Part shown: in pieces, positions 1 to 8,952 of the stretch
Layout: each line of letters starts with the position of its first letter
Numbering within the stretch: position 1 is the stretch's first letter
Assembly: GCF_023028345.1 (NCBI RefSeq)
Contig: NZ_CP095487.1
Span: 434,001-498,000, forward strand
From: Halorientalis marina
GTDB lineage: Archaea; Halobacteriota; Halobacteria; Halobacteriales; Haloarculaceae
Length of the DNA: 64,000 nt
Direction: 5' to 3'
Made by a program: the position numbers and the translations under genes
The notes under the pieces: model-generated
The model's input: the letters and a program-made list of their open reading frames with translations, nothing else
The model's database searches: none
What the model was told of the DNA's origin: nothing

Positions 1-77
1 CGCCCGACCGGGTGAAGGTCGTCTCCGAGTCCGGCGTGGCGGCGACCGACCGCGTCACGGAGGGGGTAACGTGCTGA
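1..77 (+). CDS. arlF: Archaellum protein ArlF (FlaF), 3' end only
   Basis: Only the last 24 codons are in the window, read in frame 3 and ending in TGA at 75-77. The tail contains VKVVSESGVAATD, which resembles the C-terminal beta-strand end of haloarchaeal ArlF. In the family ArlF is a pseudoperiplasmic stator protein that binds the S-layer and ArlG. The assignment rests mainly on position, since arlG, arlH, arlI and arlJ follow in the standard order. The other two frames here are either stopped or read as arginine-rich shadow. Confidence 0.7.
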   Translation, partial: PDRVKVVSESGVAATDRVTEGVTC

Positions 78-159
78 CCGCTTCCCGCCGGCGCGTCGCG
101 GCACCGCGACCCCGCCCCGCCGGTCGCCCGACCGCACGGCAGACGGAGGTGAGCGCCTG

Positions 160-621
160 ATGGCGAGCGTCTCCGTCTCCCACATGATCCTGTTCATCGC
201 CTCGATCATCATCGCAGCGAGCGTTGCCGGGGTGTTCACCGACAGCATCAGCCGTGTGAGCCAGGCCATCGAGGACCGTGGCGGGTCGCTGAGCGAGAAG
301 GTCCGGACCGACATCCAGGTCATCAGCGATAGCGGTTCGACGGCGGTCTACGACGAGGAGACGCAAAACATCACGCTCCACATCAAAAACACCGGTTCGG
401 CGACGTTGCCGGCGAACGGCGACGGGATGGACGTGTTCGTCGACGGCGAGTACGAGACGGACGTGACGGTGACGCCCGTCGAGGACACGGACACGTGGCG
501 GCCGGGCGGCGTCGTCCGGGCCGAGATCGAGCCAAACGACGGTGGCGGCCTCACGACGGGTGACCACCGCGTCAAGGTCATCATCAACGAGGACGAGGAG
601 GTGTTCGAATTTAGAGTATGA
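160..621 (+). CDS. arlG: Archaellum stator protein ArlG (FlaG)
   Basis: This 153-residue protein matches ArlG, which with ArlF forms the stator filament that anchors the rotary archaellum motor to the S-layer. It begins with a pilin-like hydrophobic helix at about residues 8-27 ([19 protein letters not shown]). An outward-facing beta-rich domain with [15 protein letters not shown] at about residues 67-81 follows. The ATG at 160 has a strong Shine-Dalgarno (GGAGGTGAG, 145-153), so this start is well supported. The gene ends in a 4-bp ATGA overlap with arlH, which implies translational coupling. An 82-bp spacer separates it from arlF, longer than the other joints of this operon. Confidence 0.9.
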   Translation: MASVSVSHMILFIASIIIAASVAGVFTDSISRVSQAIEDRGGSLSEKVRTDIQVISDSGSTAVYDEETQNITLHIKNTGSATLPANGDGMDVFVDGEYETDVTVTPVEDTDTWRPGGVVRAEIEPNDGGGLTTGDHRVKVIINEDEEVFEFRV

Positions 622-1379
622 GTATCGCAACACAAGATCTCTATTCGCTCGGACTGGACGATCACGACCGGCTCAACAAGGAACTCGGCGGCGGCATTCC
701 GCCCGGGAGCATCGTCCTCATGGAGGGCGACTACGGGGCCGGCAAGAGCGCCATGAGCCAGCGGTTCACCTACGGCCTCTGCGAGGAGGGGTACTCGGTG
801 ACGATGCTGTCGACCGAACTCACCGTCGGCTCCTTCATCGACCAGATGCACTCGCTGTCCTACGACATGGTCGAGCACATCCTCGACGAGCGGTGCCTGT
901 TCCTCCACGCGGAGGTCGGCGACACGAACACGCTGACCGGCGGCGAGGACGACGAGGACCGCAAGGAACTGCTCAAGCGGCTGATGAACGCGGAGGTGAT
1001 GTGGTCGACGGACGTCATCATCGTCGACACGTTCGACGCCATCCTCCGGAACGACCCCAAGTTCGAGGCGCTGGTCAGACAGAACGAGGAACGCCAGGCC
1101 GCACTGGAGATCATCGGCTTCTTCCGCGATCTGATCTCCCGGGGGAAGGTCATCGTGCTCACCGTCGACCCCTCGACGCTCGACGAGGAGGCCATCGGCC
1201 CCTTCCGCTCCATCGCCGACGTGTTCATCGAACTGGAGATGATCGAGGTCGGCAACGACGTGCGCCGGCAGATCGCGGTCAAGCGGTTCGCCGGCATGGG
1301 CGAACAGGTCGGAGACACCATCGGCTACTCCGTCCGGTCGGGGACGGGCATCGTCATCGAGTCACGGAGCGTCGCATAG
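618..1379 (+). CDS. arlH: Archaellum motor regulator ArlH (FlaH)
   Basis: This 253-residue RecA-fold protein is ArlH, which binds ATP and sits on the ArlI hexamer, where it is thought to control motor assembly and switching. A Walker A motif (GDYGAGKS) lies at about residues 37-44 and a Walker B-like strand ([10 protein letters not shown]) at about residues 132-141. Family ArlH proteins bind but hydrolyse ATP poorly. The start overlaps the arlG stop by 4 bp and arlI begins 1 bp after its stop, so the three are cotranslated. The length is normal for the family. Confidence 0.95.
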   Translation: MSIATQDLYSLGLDDHDRLNKELGGGIPPGSIVLMEGDYGAGKSAMSQRFTYGLCEEGYSVTMLSTELTVGSFIDQMHSLSYDMVEHILDERCLFLHAEVGDTNTLTGGEDDEDRKELLKRLMNAEVMWSTDVIIVDTFDAILRNDPKFEALVRQNEERQAALEIIGFFRDLISRGKVIVLTVDPSTLDEEAIGPFRSIADVFIELEMIEVGNDVRRQIAVKRFAGMGEQVGDTIGYSVRSGTGIVIESRSVA

Positions 1380-1380
1380 A

Positions 1381-3051
1381 ATGACAGAACACGGAACCGC
1401 CCAGCCGTCGGACGAACTCAGGCAGTACGCGGCCAGACGGCCACACCTGCAGGACCACCTCAAGAAGTTCAAGCAGATCACCGGCGAGTTCCCGCTGTTC
1501 ATCGAGGAGGCCGACGACGAGTACGAGACCGACCGCCCGAACGTCCTCTACCCCGTCGGTGGCCCCATCTTCTGTCACATCTACGGCGACGTGGGTCAGG
1601 ACATGAAGTACTACACCATCGAGCCGGAGCTCGACGATGCCGAGGCCGGCGTCTACCAGAAGGTCCGGGACCGTCTGCTCCAGAAATCGGTCAACAAGCC
1701 CGCCCCCGAGAACGAGGCCGAGTACGACGACCGCATCGAGGAACTCCTCCAGGAGACCACCCGGATCACGGATAGCGAGGACTCCGGCGTGATGAACACC
1801 ATCTCCTCGGTGATCAACATGGGCAAAGTGGAGGTCTCACAGGAGACCTACGAGGACATCCGCTACGTCCTCAATCGCGACATCGTCGGATTGGGACCGC
1901 TCGAGCCCATCATGCGCGACCCGGCGAACGAGGACATCCACGTCATCGGGCCCCACGAGACCTACGTCGACCACGGGGTCTACGGGATGCTGGAGACGAC
2001 CGTCGACTTCGGCGAACCCGAGGAGTTCGACCAGTGGCTCCGGAACATGGGCGAACGAATGGGCGACCCGGTCTCCGACTCGGACCCCATCGTCGACTCG
2101 ACGCTCCCGGACGGCTCCCGCCTGAACCTCATCTACTCCGACGACGTGAGCCTCAAGGGCCCCTCGCTGACCATCCGGCAGGGCGACGAGACGCCGCTGT
2201 CGATGTTCCAGATCACGAAGTGGGGGACGCTCTCCCCGCGGCTGGCCGCGTACCTCTGGCTCTGTCTGGAGAACGAGCAGACCGTGTTCGTCGTCGGGGA
2301 GACGGCGTCGGGGAAGACCACCACGCTGAACGCCTCCTTCGCGTTCATCCCCCGTGATCACAAGATCTACACCGCGGAGGACACCGCCGAGGTCATCCCG
2401 CCCCACGACACCTGGCAGCAGCTCCTGACCCGCGAGGGCGAGGAGGAAGGCACCGGCGTCGACATGTTCGACCTCGTGGCGGCCGCCCTCCGTTCGCGGC
2501 CAGACTACATCATCCTCGGCGAGGTCCGTGGGGCCGAGGGTCGGATGGCGTTCCAGGCCGCCCAGACCGGCCACCCCGTCATGCTGACCTTCCACGCCAG
2601 CGACATCGTCTCGATGATCCAGCGGTTCACCAGCGAACCCATCAACGTCCCCGAGACGTTCATGGACGTGGCCGACGTGGCGCTGTTCCAGAACCGCGTC
2701 AAGCAGGGCGACGAGGTGCTTCGCCGGGTCACCTCCGTCCAGGAGATCGAGGGCTACTCAAAGGAGATGGACGGCGTCGTCACCCGGCAGTCGTTCTACT
2801 GGGACCCCGTCGAGGACGAGATCATCTTCCAGGGGATGAACAACTCCTACGTCCTCGAAGAGCAGATCGCGACGCTGCTGGGGTACGAGGACACCCGCGA
2901 GATCTACGACGACCTCGACTTCCGGGCGAAGATCATCGAGCGCGCCATCCAGGAGGGCGTGCTGGGCTACCACGAGGTCAACGAACTGATCGCCAATTAC
3001 CAGCGTGACGGCATCGAGGGGCTCCCCTTCGACATCCACAGGGAAGACTGA
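1381..3051 (+). CDS. arlI: Archaellum motor ATPase ArlI (FlaI)
   Basis: This 556-residue protein is the type IV secretion-like ATPase that powers archaellum assembly and rotation at the cytoplasmic membrane. The C-terminal half carries Walker A (GETASGKTTT, about residues 304-313), an Asp box with TAEDTAEVIPPH, and Walker B plus His-box signatures (DYIILGEVRGAEG, then QAAQTGHPVMLTFHA). The acidic N-terminal region of about 250 residues is typical of the N-terminal domain that contacts ArlJ. It is longer than crenarchaeal ArlI, as is usual in haloarchaea. It follows arlH by 1 bp and shares one base with arlJ (TGATG). Confidence 0.96.
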   Translation: MTEHGTAQPSDELRQYAARRPHLQDHLKKFKQITGEFPLFIEEADDEYETDRPNVLYPVGGPIFCHIYGDVGQDMKYYTIEPELDDAEAGVYQKVRDRLLQKSVNKPAPENEAEYDDRIEELLQETTRITDSEDSGVMNTISSVINMGKVEVSQETYEDIRYVLNRDIVGLGPLEPIMRDPANEDIHVIGPHETYVDHGVYGMLETTVDFGEPEEFDQWLRNMGERMGDPVSDSDPIVDSTLPDGSRLNLIYSDDVSLKGPSLTIRQGDETPLSMFQITKWGTLSPRLAAYLWLCLENEQTVFVVGETASGKTTTLNASFAFIPRDHKIYTAEDTAEVIPPHDTWQQLLTREGEEEGTGVDMFDLVAAALRSRPDYIILGEVRGAEGRMAFQAAQTGHPVMLTFHASDIVSMIQRFTSEPINVPETFMDVADVALFQNRVKQGDEVLRRVTSVQEIEGYSKEMDGVVTRQSFYWDPVEDEIIFQGMNNSYVLEEQIATLLGYEDTREIYDDLDFRAKIIERAIQEGVLGYHEVNELIANYQRDGIEGLPFDIHRED

Positions 3052-4808
3052 TGGCGTCGGAAGAGTCCAGCGTCACGGGACGGAGCATTCGGCTCTCGAT
3101 CAGCGAGATCGTCGACGGCCTGCTGGACTCCTACCAGCGAATGGGGATTCCCATCCGGCGGTACCTGCTCGTCATCCTCCTGCCGGCGTTCGCCTTCTTC
3201 CTCGTCACCGTTGGCGTGGCTATCGTCGTCGCCGACCTTCCGTTCATGATCAGGGCGCCGATTCCGCTGCTCGGCGTCCTCGCGTTCGGGACCGCCCTGT
3301 TCTACCCGAAGATCCTCCTCTCACAGCAGCGTACTGCGCTGAACAACCGCCTCCACCTCTTCATCACGCACATGACCGTCCTCTCGACCACCCGGATCGA
3401 CCGGATGGAGGTGTTCCGCGCCCTCGCCGAGGAAGACGAGTACGGCGCCCTCGCCGAGGAGATGCAACGCATCGTCCAGCTGGTCGACACTTGGAACCAG
3501 AGCCTCGACGACGCGCTCCGGCGGCGGGCCCGCCAGGTCCCCAGCGACCCGCTCTCGGACTTTTTCGACAGGCTGGCGTACTCGCTTGGGGCGGGCCAAC
3601 CCCTCGACGACTTCCTCATGCGCGAGCAGGAGCAGGTCATGCAGAACTACGAGACGGTGTACACCGCCTCGCTGGACAACCTGGAGGTCATGAAGGACCT
3701 CTACATGTCGATGATCCTCTCGATGACGTTCGCCCTGGTCTTCGCCGTCGTCCTCCCGGTGCTGACCGGGACGGACCCGACGATGACCGTCAGCGCCGTC
3801 ATCCTCCTGTTCATCTTCGTCCAGAGCGGCTTTTTCATCGCTATCCGGTCGATGTCCCCTCACGACCCGCTGTGGTACCATCCCGAGGACATCATGACCG
3901 ACCTCGACAGGAAGATGATCGCCGCCTTCGTCGCCGGGATCGGCCTGACGGCCGTCCTCGCGTTCGTCTCCATCGGCGGCTTCGCGGGCATCAGCCCCAT
4001 CACGCTCGGGGACATCCTTCCGATCTCGCCGGTCCCGCTCCCGTTTTACATCGCCGTCCCCGCGACCCCGCTTCTGATTCCCGGGCTGTACATGCGCCGC
4101 GTCGAGGGCGGCATCCGGAAAAAGGACGAGGACTTCCCGAGTTTCATCCGGGCGCTCGGGTCCTCCGAAGGGGCGAAACAGGCGACCACCTCCACGGTGC
4201 TGAAGACGCTCCGCCGGAAGGACTTCGGCGACCTCACCGGGAACATCGACGACCTCTACAAGCGACTCAATATGCGGATCGAACCCACCGCCGCGTGGCG
4301 CTACTTCACCGCCGACTGCCGGTCCTACCTCATCCAGAAGTTCTCCGAGATGTACCTCGTCGGCCGGGAGATGGGTGGCTCGCCCAAACAGCTCGGCGAA
4401 CTCATCTCCGAGAACATGAACGTCGTCCTCCAGCTCCGCCAGCAGCGCACCCAGGCGACGACGACGCTCATCGGCCTCCTCTATGGCATCTCGGCGGCCG
4501 CGACCTTCGCCTTCTTCATCGGCCTGCAGGTCGTCAACATCCTCGCCAACATGACCCTCGACCTCAGCACGTCCGGCCAGTTCGACGTGAACTCGCTGAT
4601 CAACACCCAGGTCTACAACATCCCGCTCATCGAGTTCCTGCTCATCGTCGTCATCGTGTTCAACGCCCTGTTGTCCTCGCTGATGATCCGAACCACCGAC
4701 GGCGGCCACAAGCTCAACGCCTACATGCACTTCGTCATCCTGCTGTGGCTCGGCTCGCTCATCTCCGTCTTCACGAAGAGCATGGTCAGTAGCTTCCTCG
4801 CGATCTGA
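3051..4808 (+). CDS. arlJ: Archaellum membrane platform protein ArlJ (FlaJ)
   Basis: This 585-residue polytopic membrane protein is the platform of the archaellum and is homologous to type II secretion/TadC proteins. Hydrophobic segments are visible at about residues 40-62, 68-88, 215-262, 288-345 and 470-585, separated by two cytoplasmic T2SSF-like domains (about residues 95-210 and 355-465). The cytoplasmic loops are thought to be driven by ArlI. It starts on the last base of the arlI stop codon and is the last gene of the operon, with about 100 bp to the next gene. Confidence 0.95.
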   Translation: MASEESSVTGRSIRLSISEIVDGLLDSYQRMGIPIRRYLLVILLPAFAFFLVTVGVAIVVADLPFMIRAPIPLLGVLAFGTALFYPKILLSQQRTALNNRLHLFITHMTVLSTTRIDRMEVFRALAEEDEYGALAEEMQRIVQLVDTWNQSLDDALRRRARQVPSDPLSDFFDRLAYSLGAGQPLDDFLMREQEQVMQNYETVYTASLDNLEVMKDLYMSMILSMTFALVFAVVLPVLTGTDPTMTVSAVILLFIFVQSGFFIAIRSMSPHDPLWYHPEDIMTDLDRKMIAAFVAGIGLTAVLAFVSIGGFAGISPITLGDILPISPVPLPFYIAVPATPLLIPGLYMRRVEGGIRKKDEDFPSFIRALGSSEGAKQATTSTVLKTLRRKDFGDLTGNIDDLYKRLNMRIEPTAAWRYFTADCRSYLIQKFSEMYLVGREMGGSPKQLGELISENMNVVLQLRQQRTQATTTLIGLLYGISAAATFAFFIGLQVVNILANMTLDLSTSGQFDVNSLINTQVYNIPLIEFLLIVVIVFNALLSSLMIRTTDGGHKLNAYMHFVILLWLGSLISVFTKSMVSSFLAI

Positions 4809-4909
4809 CGCCGGTCGCCGTTCCGCCCCGGCCACGAACGCCCTGGCTCTCCGACCGTGCCGACGGCCCGTGTCGCGGCGCTTTTCCGTTCCCGCACGCG
4901 AGGGAGGGT

Positions 4910-5344
4910 ATGCACGACGACCGCACGGCGTTTCTCGCCGGCGAGCGCCACGACGACGTCCTCCTGTATTTCAACGAGGCCGACGTGGACGGCCTCGACC
5001 GCCTGGCCGAGGTCGGCGAGCGCGTCGAGAGCGGTGTCGTCCTCGTCATCGACGGCACCGAGGGCCGGAACGCCTTCCAGCGGGCGACCGGCGTCGACCC
5101 CATGTCGCTGCCGAACATGGCCGAACGCGTCGAGGACGGCATCGCCCGCGACTGCACCGACGGGACCTGCCCCGACACCGACGACGCGGACGACCCCCAC
5201 CGCGTGAAGTTCCTCTTCGCCTTCGCGGAGGCACAGAACGAGGACGTGGGCGACATCTACGCCGAGGGCGACGTCATCCACGCCTACGCGGTCTGTACCT
5301 GCGGGACGGTCTACTCCGAGCGGTGGGTCGCCGAGGCGGCGTAG
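4910..5344 (+). CDS. DUF5807 family protein
   Basis: This 144-residue acidic protein resembles the haloarchaea-specific DUF5807 family, whose function is unknown. Conserved-looking blocks are FLAGERHDDVLLYF near the N-terminus, VVLVIDGTEGRNAFQ in the middle, and GDVIHAYAVCTCGTVYSERW at the C-terminus. The cysteine pairs (CTDGTC and CTC) could hold a metal, but that is inference. It has no signal peptide or membrane segment. The ATG at 4910 follows a GAGGGAGG run. It lies about 100 bp after arlJ and may be separately transcribed. Confidence 0.75.
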   Translation: MHDDRTAFLAGERHDDVLLYFNEADVDGLDRLAEVGERVESGVVLVIDGTEGRNAFQRATGVDPMSLPNMAERVEDGIARDCTDGTCPDTDDADDPHRVKFLFAFAEAQNEDVGDIYAEGDVIHAYAVCTCGTVYSERWVAEAA

Positions 5345-5385
5345 GCCCACGGCGCTTATGCCGCTCGCTCCCCTCCTCGCCACCA

Positions 5386-5586
5386 ATGGGACTCTTCAAT
5401 CGGCTCGGCCGGGAGGTCGAACAGTTCAAGCAGACCGCCTCCGATGCTGCCGAGGAGAACAAGGGACCGCAGTGCCCGGCCTGCGATGCCGCCCTCCCCG
5501 CGGACTTCCTCGACGACCTCCCCGCCGACTGTCCCGAGTGTGGGACGACGCTCGAACCGGCCGACGATGGCGAGTCCAACGACTGA
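5386..5586 (+). CDS. Small zinc-ribbon protein
   Basis: This 66-residue protein starts at MGLFNRLGREVEQF and has an amphipathic basic N-terminus. Four cysteines follow in two CxxC knuckles: CPAC at about residues 30-33 and CPEC at about residues 49-52. The arrangement is a zinc ribbon with a short 15-residue spacer. Such proteins are common in haloarchaea and mostly uncharacterised. An internal ATG is used because reading further upstream in this frame gives low-complexity arginine-rich sequence that overlaps the DUF5807 gene. It ends just before a palindromic intergenic element. Confidence 0.75.
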   Translation: MGLFNRLGREVEQFKQTASDAAEENKGPQCPACDAALPADFLDDLPADCPECGTTLEPADDGESND

Positions 5587-5609
5587 CTACTGCTCGGTAT
5601 CGGCACCTT

Positions 5610-5716
5610 CCACCTTTTTACCGCTCGGGTGTCCTCGCGGCGCGATGCGCCGCTGCGGGTACCACTCGCGGCAAAAACTTGGATAAAAAACCGGCCGCTC
5701 GCTCCGCTCGCGGCCC
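5610..5716. repeat. Palindromic intergenic element, copy 1
   Basis: It opens with CCACCTTTTTACC at 5610 and closes with GGCAAAAACTTGGATAAAAA at 5670-5689, so the ends are imperfect inverted repeats. A GC-rich stem (GCGGCG ... CGCCGC) lies inside. A second palindrome (GGCCGCTCGCTCCGCTCGC) runs to 5716. Two related copies lie at 9685-9764 and 57775-57833. This one sits between two convergent genes, so a bidirectional terminator role is plausible. Confidence 0.7.
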
Positions 5717-5718
5717 TT

Positions 5719-6828
5719 CTACCGCTCGGTATCGACGCCCTCGTCCGCGTCCTCCGCTCGCGCTTCTCGTTTCACGTCGTGGAACGCCTCGACGATGACC
5801 TGCTTCGCCACCGCGCCGCGGGTCGTCCAGTGGTGGGCGTAATCGAGCATGTCGTCGTAGATGTCCGGCTTGCAGCCCGCGGCCTTCGGGTGGCCGCCGC
5901 CGTTGACCTTCCCGGCGACCTCGTGGGCGCGCTCGAACGCGTCGGTGCCACGGATCGAGGCGCTGCCGGCGGGTTTGACGATCACCGCGGCGTCGGTCCC
6001 CTGTTCGCGGAGCGCCTCGGCGACCTCGTTCTGCGAACAGCGGCCGTAGGTGACGCCGACCGTCCAGTCGCCGATCTCGCGGATCTCGGCGCGTTCGATT
6101 GCCTTCTCGATCAGGGCCTCCTTCTCGACCCGCTGGTCGACGAGGAACTCCTCGACCTCCGGCGGCAGGTCGGCGCCGTGTTCCCGGACCACGTCGACGT
6201 ACTCGTCGGGTTCGACCCAGTAGGCGTAGTCGGCGAGGTCGTCGCTCCGTGGGTCTTCCTGGAGCCAGAGGTCGTGGTCCCTGGTCACTGCGGCCAGTTC
6301 GCGGAGGTACTCGGGCACGTCCGCGTCGAGCGACCGGGCGACCACGTCGGCCGTACACTCCTCGTCGGACTCCCCGACGACCCGCCGGGTGACGTGTTCG
6401 TCGACGGCCTCGCCGAGGGCCTCGTCCCACTGGTGGTGGTCGAACCAGTGGATTTCGCTCGCACGCTCGGCGGCGGCCGCGAGCGGTTCGATGTCGCTCT
6501 CGCTGTCCGGACAGAGGTCACAGACGAAGACGGTCACGTCCGGTTCGGCGTAGGCCGCGACGTGGTCGAGCGCCGTCTCGATGTCGCGGGGGCCGGCGGG
6601 CACGAGCGCGGCCGCCTCGTCGACGAGTTCGCGGACGAGCGCCACGCAGGCCAGCCCGTCGGCGTCGGGGTCAGCGATCACGACCGCCGGCGCACCGGCG
6701 AGCGCCTCGCGGTGTTCGCGCTCTTTCTCGGCTTCGGCGAAGGAGTCGGGGTGGAAAAAGCCCTCCCCGGGCAGGACCGACTTCCGGTCGATGGAGAGCC
6801 GGTCGTCGTCGATGAGCCAGTCGTCCAT
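5719..6828 (-). CDS. DHH/DHHA1 family phosphoesterase
   Basis: This 369-residue protein has the DHH phosphoesterase signatures: a DPDADGL motif at about residues 53-59, a Mn-binding DHH (WFDHHQWDEA) at about residues 149-152, and the DHHA1 nucleotide-binding GGGHPKAAG at about residues 314-322. The family includes RecJ-like exonucleases and NanoRNase/c-di-AMP phosphodiesterases. The substrate cannot be told from the sequence, and the length is shorter than archaeal GAN/RecJ. It is convergent with the zinc-ribbon gene and separated from it by a palindromic repeat. Confidence 0.9.
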   Translation of the reverse strand: MDDWLIDDDRLSIDRKSVLPGEGFFHPDSFAEAEKEREHREALAGAPAVVIADPDADGLACVALVRELVDEAAALVPAGPRDIETALDHVAAYAEPDVTVFVCDLCPDSESDIEPLAAAAERASEIHWFDHHQWDEALGEAVDEHVTRRVVGESDEECTADVVARSLDADVPEYLRELAAVTRDHDLWLQEDPRSDDLADYAYWVEPDEYVDVVREHGADLPPEVEEFLVDQRVEKEALIEKAIERAEIREIGDWTVGVTYGRCSQNEVAEALREQGTDAAVIVKPAGSASIRGTDAFERAHEVAGKVNGGGHPKAAGCKPDIYDDMLDYAHHWTTRGAVAKQVIVEAFHDVKREARAEDADEGVDTER

Positions 6829-6913
6829 ACCGCCGAGAGCGCCCGCGACTCAATGAACCCTCCGGCTCACCGCCTCGGCGCCCGCTCCTGCCCGGCCTGC
6901 CGCGTCCGCGCTC

Positions 6914-7366
6914 TCAGGGCCGCACGTCCGGCCGCTCTTCGTCGCCGTCGAGCTGGCGGACGGTCAGGACGGGGACGGGACAGCGCCGGACGACGGCCTC
7001 GGCGACGCTCCCGAGCAGGAACGAGTGTTCACCGTGGCGGCCACGGGTCCCCATCGCGACCATGTCGGCGTCGAAGTCCTGGACGTAGCCGATGATCTCG
7101 GCCGCGGGCCGGCCCTCGCGGACGGCGGTGACGATTTCGCGGTCGGTGGCGTCGACGACCGCCCGGAGCGCGTCCTCGGCGGCGTCTTCGAGCGCCGTCT
7201 GTAACTCGTTGCGGACCTGTTCGGGACTGCCCTCGACGTCGCTGGAATCGACCACGTAGAGGGCGTGGACCTCGGCGTCGAATCGCTCTGCGAGGTCGAG
7301 CGCGACCGTGATGGCCCGCTTGACGCTCTCGGAGCCGTCCGTCGAGACGACGACGGTGTCGAACAT
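6914..7366 (-). CDS. Universal stress protein (UspA family), ATP-binding type
   Basis: This 150-residue single-domain Usp begins MFDTVVVSTDGS. It retains the ATP-binding signature G-x2-G-x9-G-S near the C-terminus (GRHGEHSFLLGSVAEAVV), followed by the usual CPVPVLTV strand. Usp proteins are cytoplasmic alpha/beta dimers induced by stress in archaea and bacteria. The gene is divergent from a second usp gene, with an 81-bp intergenic region that could hold both promoters. Confidence 0.9.
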   Translation of the reverse strand: MFDTVVVSTDGSESVKRAITVALDLAERFDAEVHALYVVDSSDVEGSPEQVRNELQTALEDAAEDALRAVVDATDREIVTAVREGRPAAEIIGYVQDFDADMVAMGTRGRHGEHSFLLGSVAEAVVRRCPVPVLTVRQLDGDEERPDVRP

Positions 7367-7447
7367 CTATCGACCGGTACCACGCCCTGGATTAAAAGTC
7401 CGCCGGGCCTCGGTGGCTTTTTGGCGTTGCCCGCGCGAGGGGCGGAT

Positions 7448-7897
7448 ATGCCTCCCGTCGAGATCGACCGCGTCCTCGCCCCGCTTGACGGGAGCGAGGA
7501 GTCACTGACGGCGGCCGAGTACGCGCTGGCAATCGCCGACCGCTACGACGCCGACCTGCACGCCCTGCACGTCCTCGCCGAGTCTGTCGCGCGCGACATC
7601 CGCGCCGGCGACGCCGACGAAACCGCTGTCGCGGAGAACACCGAGGAGTTCATGACCGCCGTTCGCGACCTCGCCGGGGACCACGACGTACCGTTCTCGT
7701 ACTCCGAGGCCTACGGCTTCCTGCCCGACCGGCTCTCCCACCACCCCGGCAGTGTCATCCTCGACGCCGCCGACGAAGTCGCCGCCGACTTCCTCGTCGT
7801 GCCCCGGGAACCGGTCTCGGGCGACCCCGAGGAGGTCCTCGGGAAAGCCGCCGAGTACGTCCTCATGTACGCGAGCCAGCCCGTCCTCTCGGTCTGA
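7448..7897 (+). CDS. Universal stress protein, divergent type
   Basis: This 149-residue protein opens with VEIDRVLAPLDGSEES and ends with a Usp-type strand (YASQPVLSV). The glycine-rich ATP-binding signature is absent and is replaced by VVPREPVSGDPEEVLGKAAE, so it probably does not bind ATP in the canonical way. The start is the ATG at 7448, which gives the expected N-terminal strand. Its neighbours on both sides are also usp genes, suggesting a local stress cluster. Confidence 0.85.
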   Translation: MPPVEIDRVLAPLDGSEESLTAAEYALAIADRYDADLHALHVLAESVARDIRAGDADETAVAENTEEFMTAVRDLAGDHDVPFSYSEAYGFLPDRLSHHPGSVILDAADEVAADFLVVPREPVSGDPEEVLGKAAEYVLMYASQPVLSV

Positions 7898-7903
7898 CGT
7901 CGG

Positions 7904-8425
7904 TCACAGCCGGATCGTCATCTCGATCTCGAAGCTCTCGGTGTTGCACAGCTCGAACCCGACCTTCTTGTAGAGGTTGATCGCCGGGTCGTTCCAGCGC
8001 TCGACGGTCAGCCACACTTTCTCGATGTCTTCGGTCTGGGCGTGGCCGAGCAGGTGCTTCAGCAGGTGGGTGCCGATTCCCGCGCCCTGGTACGCCCCGA
8101 GGACGAAGATGGCGAGTTCGTAGCTCTCGCTCTCGTCGGGGACGAGCGTCGCGTGGCCGATGTCGTCGCCGTCGTGGGACGCGGCGATGTTCAGACAGTC
8201 GTCGGCGAGCAGCGTGTCGAGCCAGGTCCGGATCTGCTCCTCCCGGATCGGTGGGATGCCCTGCGCGCGGTCCTCCGGATCGAAGGCGTCGTACATCGCC
8301 ACCAGCGATTCGAGGTCGTCCTCGTCGGCGGTACGGATCTCGACCTCGCGGTCCTGGCTGTCGGTGACCGTCGCCGGCGGCCGGGGGAACTCGTCCGCCG
8401 GTTCGTCGGGGTACTCTCGGCTCAT
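7904..8425 (-). CDS. GNAT family N-acetyltransferase
   Basis: This 173-residue protein has a GNAT fold. Motif A is visible as LAIFVLGAYQGAGIGTHLLKHL at about residues 106-127, with the acetyl-CoA pyrophosphate-binding Q/G-x-x-G-x-G/A pattern. It is followed by a motif B strand ending in NLYKKVGFE. The substrate is unknown. It shares an ATGA overlap (8422-8425) with the usp gene upstream of it, so the two form a two-gene operon. Confidence 0.88.
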   Translation of the reverse strand: MSREYPDEPADEFPRPPATVTDSQDREVEIRTADEDDLESLVAMYDAFDPEDRAQGIPPIREEQIRTWLDTLLADDCLNIAASHDGDDIGHATLVPDESESYELAIFVLGAYQGAGIGTHLLKHLLGHAQTEDIEKVWLTVERWNDPAINLYKKVGFELCNTESFEIEMTIRL

Positions 8426-8790
8426 CTGACCAGTGTCACCGTCGTTTCGGAGTTGAGGAGGACGAACTCGATCGTCTCGTCGAGCTGTATTTTGCCGAGT
8501 GCGCTCCGTTGGCCGCCGCCGATGACCAACCGGTCGAACTCCTCGCTATCGGCCGTCTCGACCAGTCGACTCCCGGCGTGCCCCTCCAGCCGGACGATCT
8601 CGGGTGCGAGCGACGACTCGTCGAGGCGGGTGCTGACGCGGCCCTCGATCTCCTCGGGGGTCAACTCGACGGCGTCGCGGTCGACGATGGCGACCGTGAG
8701 GTCGTCGCCGGCCTCGCGGGTACGGCGGATCGCCTCGTCGAGCGCGTCGAACGACGGGTCGGTCCCGTCGATACCCAGCAGGACGTTCAT
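8422..8790 (-). CDS. Universal stress protein, short form
   Basis: This 122-residue Usp begins MNVLLGIDGTDPSFDAL and ends with VIGGGQRSALGKIQLDETIEF. It is about 20 residues shorter than typical single-domain Usp proteins and its glycine signature is only partly preserved. The ATG at 8790 is preferred because the codons upstream do not form a Usp strand. It overlaps the downstream GNAT gene by 4 bp. This is the third usp gene within 1.9 kb. Confidence 0.85.
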   Translation of the reverse strand: MNVLLGIDGTDPSFDALDEAIRRTREAGDDLTVAIVDRDAVELTPEEIEGRVSTRLDESSLAPEIVRLEGHAGSRLVETADSEEFDRLVIGGGQRSALGKIQLDETIEFVLLNSETTVTLVR

Positions 8791-8952
8791 ACCTACCGCG
8801 TCGTGCCCCCTCCCTAAAAAACTCGCGCGCGGGTCGGCCACACTGAACAGGGCCCGCTACGAAGCGTCGCCGGTCGTGTCACCCGCTGGCCCCGTCTGAC
8901 GCCCGACCGACGCCGCCGATACGCTTTTTCCGCCACGTCTCCCAGGACCGGT

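Noticed and set aside
7265-7447. Upstream extension of the second usp gene
   Set aside because: The added residues are antisense to the neighbouring usp gene and its promoter gap; the Usp fold starts at ATG 7448.
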